NCBI RefSeq assembly: GCF_003815675.1
Contig: NZ_CP033918.1
Coordinates: 1-64,000, forward strand
Length of the DNA stretch: 64,000 bases
Direction of reading: 5' to 3'
Origin: Chryseobacterium sp. G0186
GTDB lineage: Bacteria; Bacteroidota; Bacteroidia; Flavobacteriales; Weeksellaceae
This document shows, piece after piece, positions 59,787-64,000 of this stretch. A program made the position numbers and the translations under genes. A model generated the notes under the pieces. It did not search any database and had not been told where the DNA came from. It was given only the letters and a program-made list of their open reading frames with translations. Positions within the stretch are counted from its first letter, which is position 1. The number at the start of each line of letters is the position of its first letter.

Positions 59787-61391
59787 TTATTCCTTTATAA
59801 ATTTCTCATAATATACTTGATTACGAGTTTGAATTTTCAGATAATAAGTTCCCTTCGCGAAATCATCAACTTTTACAGATTTTTGATTGCTTACTTTTCG
59901 GATGAGTCTTCCCAGATTATCATAAACTTCCAGTGAATGTACTTCAAGCTCCGAGGCGATATTCAGAATATTTTTAGCAGGATTCGGGAATATGACGAAT
60001 CTTTCTTTCTTTACAATTTCAGAAGTACTGAGAACAGCATTAAACAAGTTTCCGAAATTAAGGATTCCATATCCCATCTGATCAGTATGATTAGGGTAAA
60101 GAGACGCAGTCTGCTTTAATTTTGTTCTGATCTGCTCTCTGCTCATATTGGGAAATGCCTGAAGAAAACAGGCCACCCCTCCGGCAGCAATTGGAGTAGC
60201 GATAGAAGTACCGTTGGTGGTAAAGGGAACATCTCCTATTACTGTTGCTGTAGCGGTACCTTGTGCACTTCCGTCAGGTTTTACAATAGTAAGCGAATTG
60301 GGACCATAAGATGAAAATACTGAAGAATTTCCTGAAGCATCTACAGCTCCGATGGAAAATACTTTAGCATTGTCCGCAGGAGTTAAAAGGTAATGCCAAG
60401 GTTTATCACCTGAATTTCCTGTTGCTGCAAGTACAAAAATTCCTTTTTCAGCGGCTATTTGGGCAGCCCGGGCAATGAATGAAGTGGTTCCGTTCATATC
60501 AGCATAGGTGTAATTGTACTGAGGGTTATCGAAAACATTATATCCTAAAGATGTAGTGATAATGTCAACCCCTTTTCTGTCTGCTTCTTCAGCAGCTTCA
60601 ATCCAGTAGATTTCCTCTTCAGGGATTTCAACAGTAGAATTTTCACTTCGGTAGAGGTAAAAATCGGCATCAGGAGCCGAACCTACAAATACATTTTCCA
60701 GATAACCACCTATGGCTCCTAAAACTACAGATCCATGTATATTCAGGGAAGTATCGTAGATATTGCTGGTTTTTGTGACAAAGTCATAGCCGGCTTTTAT
60801 TTTATTATTGTTTCTCAACCTTGAATAAGCATTTCCTGTATCTACAGTAGGAAATCCATTATCAATAACAGCGATGGAAATACCATTTCCCGTGTAGCCC
60901 GCAAGATGAAGAGGACGTATGTTCACCTGATCAATTTGGGCTGTTCCAGAGCCATAATCAAAGGTGGTCAGGATTTTATTTGTACTGCCATGGTCTTTCC
61001 ATTTGTTAACAGGTGCTATATTGCCTCCGGTAGAGTTATTTCGTAAAAAGCTTTCCACAGAAAGAACAAAAGGCTGGGTCTGTAGAATCGTTATTTGAGC
61101 AGGAGTGGCATTTAGCATCACTCCGTTAAGCCATTTAGAATAATCAATCACTGTAAATCCCAGGTTTTGAATATTTTGAATGTAAGACTGTTCAATAGGG
61201 GCATCCTGGTCATTAAGGGCTACTCCTAATGCTGTACGTCTGTTCAGTGACTTTTGAGAAAGCTCTGAAATAGGATTGGCAAAAAATGCAGCTTTATTGG
61301 GTTTATCTTTAAAATAAACAAAGACAAGCTGCGTCTGTGCAGAAATATAAGAGCAGCCGGTAAGGAAACAAAAGAGTAAAATTTTTTTCAT
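59787..61391 (-). CDS. S8 subtilisin-like peptidase secreted by the type IX system
   Basis: The start at 61391 gives a signal peptide (LLFCFLTGCSYISAQ). About 534 aa. The prodomain reaches about residue 110. Catalytic residues: Asp in ISIAVIDNGFPTVD, His in NIHGSVVLGAIGG, Ser in TNGTSIATPIAAGG. The final about 75 residues, from FVIFPNPAKNILNI to YYEKFIKE, are a type A T9SS sorting domain. The product is therefore exported across the outer membrane and released or anchored. No T9SS machinery gene is in the window. Confidence 0.94.
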   Translation of the reverse strand: MKKILLFCFLTGCSYISAQTQLVFVYFKDKPNKAAFFANPISELSQKSLNRRTALGVALNDQDAPIEQSYIQNIQNLGFTVIDYSKWLNGVMLNATPAQITILQTQPFVLSVESFLRNNSTGGNIAPVNKWKDHGSTNKILTTFDYGSGTAQIDQVNIRPLHLAGYTGNGISIAVIDNGFPTVDTGNAYSRLRNNNKIKAGYDFVTKTSNIYDTSLNIHGSVVLGAIGGYLENVFVGSAPDADFYLYRSENSTVEIPEEEIYWIEAAEEADRKGVDIITTSLGYNVFDNPQYNYTYADMNGTTSFIARAAQIAAEKGIFVLAATGNSGDKPWHYLLTPADNAKVFSIGAVDASGNSSVFSSYGPNSLTIVKPDGSAQGTATATVIGDVPFTTNGTSIATPIAAGGVACFLQAFPNMSREQIRTKLKQTASLYPNHTDQMGYGILNFGNLFNAVLSTSEIVKKERFVIFPNPAKNILNIASELEVHSLEVYDNLGRLIRKVSNQKSVKVDDFAKGTYYLKIQTRNQVYYEKFIKE

Positions 61392-61479
61392 AAAATTATT
61401 TTGTATAAAGATAAAAACAAAAACCAATAAAATTTTTGATAGGATTTTAAAATCCTTATTTTTACAGAAATATTTATTT

Positions 61480-62604
61480 ATGAAAAAAATTCAGATGGTT
61501 GACTTGCAAAGTCAGTATTACAAAATAAAGAATGATGTAGACAATGCAGTTTTAAATGTAATGGATTCGGCGGCATTTATCAACGGTCCTGAAGTAAAGT
61601 CTTTCCAGAATGAATTGGAGTCTTATTTAGACGTAAAACACGTAATTCCGTGTGCTAATGGAACTGATGCATTGCAGATTGCCCTTATGGCTTTAGATCT
61701 GAAAGAAGGAGATGAGGTGATTACCGCTGATTTTACCTTTGCAGCAACCGTAGAAGTCATCCATTTACTTAAATTGAAATCTGTTTTGGTAGATGTTGAT
61801 TATGATACATTTACAATTTCAACAGATGACTTAAGAAAAGCAATTACTCCAAGAACAAAAGCGATTATTCCTGTACATTTATTTGGTCAATGTGCCAATA
61901 TGGAGGAAATCCTTAAAATTGCAGAGGAGCACAATTTATATGTGATTGAAGACAATGCACAGGCAATAGGTGCAGAATATACATTCTCTGACGGAACGGT
62001 GAAGTATGCCGGGACCATGTCTACAGTAGGAACGACATCTTTCTTCCCTTCCAAAAACCTGGGATGCTATGGTGATGGAGGTGCTATTTTTACCAATAAT
62101 GATGAATTGGCACACCGTTTAAGAGGAATTGTAAACCACGGAATGTATGAAAGATATTACCATGATGAAGTAGGAGTGAATTCACGTTTAGACAGTATTC
62201 AGGCAGCTGTTTTAAGAAAAAAACTTCCTCACCTTGACTCTTACAATGACGCGAGAAGAAAGGCCGCAGATTATTATGATGAAGCATTTGCAGGTCATTC
62301 GGATATTTTAACTCCAAAAAGATCGGAGAACTCTACTCACGTATTCCACCAGTATACTTTAAGAATTCTGAACGGAAAACGTAATGAGCTTCAGAAATTC
62401 CTTACAGAAAAGGAAATTCCGGCAATGATCTATTATCCGGTAGCTTTAAGAAAGCAAAAAGCATACTTCCAGGAAAGTAATGATGCCGATTTTGTGAATA
62501 CAGACAAGCTTTTGGATCAGGTAGTTTCTTTGCCAATGCATACAGAATTAGACGAAGAGCAGCTGAAGTACATTACGGATGCAGTGCTTGAGTTTATGAA
62601 GTAA
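61480..62604 (+). CDS. DegT/DnrJ/EryC1/StrS aminotransferase
   Basis: 374 aa PLP enzyme that aminates keto-sugars, usually nucleotide-linked, for lipopolysaccharide or capsule. CANGTDALQIAL, VIEDNAQAIGA and the PLP-Lys in FFPSKNLGCYGDGGA are visible. The start MKKIQMVDLQSQYYKIK is typical of WbpE/PglE-like members. Its stop overlaps the next start by one base (TAATG), so the three final genes look like one operon, probably a surface-polysaccharide cluster continuing past the window. Confidence 0.94.
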   Translation: MKKIQMVDLQSQYYKIKNDVDNAVLNVMDSAAFINGPEVKSFQNELESYLDVKHVIPCANGTDALQIALMALDLKEGDEVITADFTFAATVEVIHLLKLKSVLVDVDYDTFTISTDDLRKAITPRTKAIIPVHLFGQCANMEEILKIAEEHNLYVIEDNAQAIGAEYTFSDGTVKYAGTMSTVGTTSFFPSKNLGCYGDGGAIFTNNDELAHRLRGIVNHGMYERYYHDEVGVNSRLDSIQAAVLRKKLPHLDSYNDARRKAADYYDEAFAGHSDILTPKRSENSTHVFHQYTLRILNGKRNELQKFLTEKEIPAMIYYPVALRKQKAYFQESNDADFVNTDKLLDQVVSLPMHTELDEEQLKYITDAVLEFMK

Positions 62605-63014
62605 TGAAAAAAAAGATATTTAAATATAGACTCGTTTATTACTTAGCAGTAATGATAAGTTTATTACTTTTTATAATATCAGCATTTTCAACGATAAGAT
62701 TATTTGATAATTTTAACATATTTAAAGCATTAATTATCAGTATTTCACTTGTGATTAATTCATTTGCATTTATTAATTTGATTGAAAAATATGAAAAAGC
62801 TGTTTTGTTTCTAAACATTAGTTTATGCTTATCCATCATTGCTTTAGGATATCCATTATTGTTGGGTTCTTTAAGTGGATATAACGTTTTGGGACATTTC
62901 AGCTTTAAATTTTTAGTTGTATTCATATTAACTTTGATCATTGTCAATGTATTTAAAGTGAAAGAAATTAAGGGAATTAATGAAATAGAAAACATAGGAA
63001 AACACGAAGATTAA
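62604..63014 (+). CDS. Small membrane protein of unknown function
   Basis: 136 aa. Four hydrophobic segments (YLAVMISLLLFIISAFS, ALIISISLVINSFAFINLI, AVLFLNISLCLSIIALGYPL, FKFLVVFILTLIIVNVF) and a short charged tail (EIENIGKHED). It shares TAATG with the aminotransferase stop and lies two bases before galE. It is more AT-rich than its neighbours. No family was recognised; it could be a modifier or flippase-associated protein of the polysaccharide locus, but this is a guess. Confidence 0.72.
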   Translation: MKKKIFKYRLVYYLAVMISLLLFIISAFSTIRLFDNFNIFKALIISISLVINSFAFINLIEKYEKAVLFLNISLCLSIIALGYPLLLGSLSGYNVLGHFSFKFLVVFILTLIIVNVFKVKEIKGINEIENIGKHED

Positions 63015-63016
63015 AA

Positions 63017-64000
63017 ATGGCAATATTGGTTACAGGAGGACTTGGGTATATCGGTTCTCACACAGTAGTAGAACTTCTTAATAACGACTTTGATGTAGTT
63101 ATTGTAGATGACTTATCCAATTCAGAAAGGTTTATTTTAAAGAATATAGAGGAAATTACAGGTAAAAAGCCTATCTTTTATCCCTTTGATTTAAAAAGAA
63201 AAGAACTGCTTAATCAGGTTTTTGACGCCCACCAAATTGATGGTTGTATTAATTTTGCTGCTTCCAAGGCAGTGGGAGAGAGTCAGATAAAGCCTGTGGA
63301 TTATTATGAAAATAATTTGTTTTCACTTATTAATATTCTGCAGGAGTTTAAAGAAAGAGGAATTTCCAATTTTATTTTCAGTTCATCATGTACAGTGTAC
63401 GGACAGGCTGATGTAATGCCTATTGATGAAAATACTCCTTTAAAAATGCCGGAAAGTGTGTATGGCAAAACTAAGCAAATGGGAGAGGAAATCCTTGCTG
63501 ATTTTGCTAAGGCATATCACCGAAAAATTACATTATTAAGATATTTTAATCCGATCGGGGCACACCCATCTGCAAAACTTGGGGAATTACCAATAGGAGT
63601 TCCTAATAATTTGGTTCCTTATGTGACGCAAACTGCTGCTGGAATCCGCGAGAAGCTAAGCATTTGGGGAGATGATTATCCTACTGAGGATGGAACTGCC
63701 GTTCGTGATTATATTTATGTTGTAGACCTTGCAAAAGCCCATGTTCTAGCGTTAAAAAAACTTATTGACGACCAAGCTGAAGGAGCTGTTATTGATATCT
63801 ATAACCTGGGAACAGGGAAAGGATCTTCTGTTTTAGAAGTGGTAAAAGCCTTTGAGAGTGCAAATAATGTGGATGTACCTTACGAAGTCTGTACGAGAAG
63901 AGAGGGCGATATTACCATTGCTTATGCCAATCCCGGCAAAGCCGAAAACGAACTTGGCTGGAAGTCTGAAACTACCCTTGAAGAATCTTTGAGAACAACA
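63017..64000 (+). CDS. galE: UDP-glucose 4-epimerase, 3' end cut by the window
   Basis: Interconverts UDP-glucose and UDP-galactose (or N-acetyl forms). 328 codons are visible with no stop; the family length is about 338, so roughly ten residues are missing. The NAD loop VTGGLGYIGSH is at residues 5-15; the catalytic SSSCTVYG and YGKTK follow, then LRYFNPIGAHPS and RDYIYVVDLAKAH. It begins two bases after the membrane protein stop and belongs with the aminotransferase to a sugar-nucleotide operon. Confidence 0.95.
   Translation, partial: MAILVTGGLGYIGSHTVVELLNNDFDVVIVDDLSNSERFILKNIEEITGKKPIFYPFDLKRKELLNQVFDAHQIDGCINFAASKAVGESQIKPVDYYENNLFSLINILQEFKERGISNFIFSSSCTVYGQADVMPIDENTPLKMPESVYGKTKQMGEEILADFAKAYHRKITLLRYFNPIGAHPSAKLGELPIGVPNNLVPYVTQTAAGIREKLSIWGDDYPTEDGTAVRDYIYVVDLAKAHVLALKKLIDDQAEGAVIDIYNLGTGKGSSVLEVVKAFESANNVDVPYEVCTRREGDITIAYANPGKAENELGWKSETTLEESLRTT

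Overview
The window is Bacteroidota chromosomal DNA, most likely Chryseobacterium or a close relative in the Weeksellaceae. Supporting signs are low GC, intergenic regions with the TAnnTTTG -7 promoter element and few Shine-Dalgarno sites, a SusC/SusD uptake system, a type IX secretion C-terminal signal, KLSREQLK-type bacteriocin-like peptides and a flavobacterial DnaA. It opens inside or at an internal start of dnaA, so this is probably the start of a dnaA-rotated genome. It ends inside galE.

Layout: 1-4.3 kb holds dnaA, a small phosphatase, an RsmI-like methylase and two membrane or lipoprotein genes. 4.3-9.4 kb holds an AraC-type regulator and a TolC/EmrA/EmrB-type efflux operon. 9.5-15.5 kb holds a siderophore-type TonB receptor, a methyltransferase, a membrane protein and metG. 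15.8-28.7 kb is a starch/maltodextrin locus (SusC, SusD, SusE, GH97, then GH13, an exported NTF2-like protein and an MFS sugar transporter), interrupted by an opposite-strand fatty acid hydroxylase family gene. 28.7-30 kb is gene-free and carries a five-copy 161-bp tandem repeat. 30-38.3 kb holds pirin, an FMN reductase, then purM-purN-purH-purD-guaA. The stretch before purM contains a complete short transcription unit (promoter, 24-codon ORF, terminator), and two small hairpins precede purH.

38.4-49.5 kb is mixed: two unknown exported proteins, a GNAT-nitrilase fusion, a methyltransferase, two tandem Cys-rich bacteriocin-like peptide genes too short for routine gene calling, a cold-shock protein, an AarF/UbiB kinase-like protein, a DEAD-box helicase, an SGNH hydrolase, a lipocalin-like protein and an iron alcohol dehydrogenase. 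49.6-56.3 kb is a redox region. HxlR and a lone dihydrolipoyl dehydrogenase diverge from one palindromic operator; TetR and an Old-Yellow-Enzyme/SDR operon diverge from two near-identical 17-bp palindromes. The OYE/SDR operon carries a 1.14-kb tandem duplication with clear breakpoints and gene relics. 56.3-64 kb holds an unknown exported protein, ppc, a T9SS-secreted subtilase, and a sugar aminotransferase / small membrane protein / galE set that probably begins a surface polysaccharide locus.

Most genes are ordinary for the genus. The parts worth a second look are the peptide pair, the purM leader unit, the purH hairpins, the tandem-repeat array, the OYE/SDR duplication and several genes whose -7 box sits 4-5 nt from the start codon.
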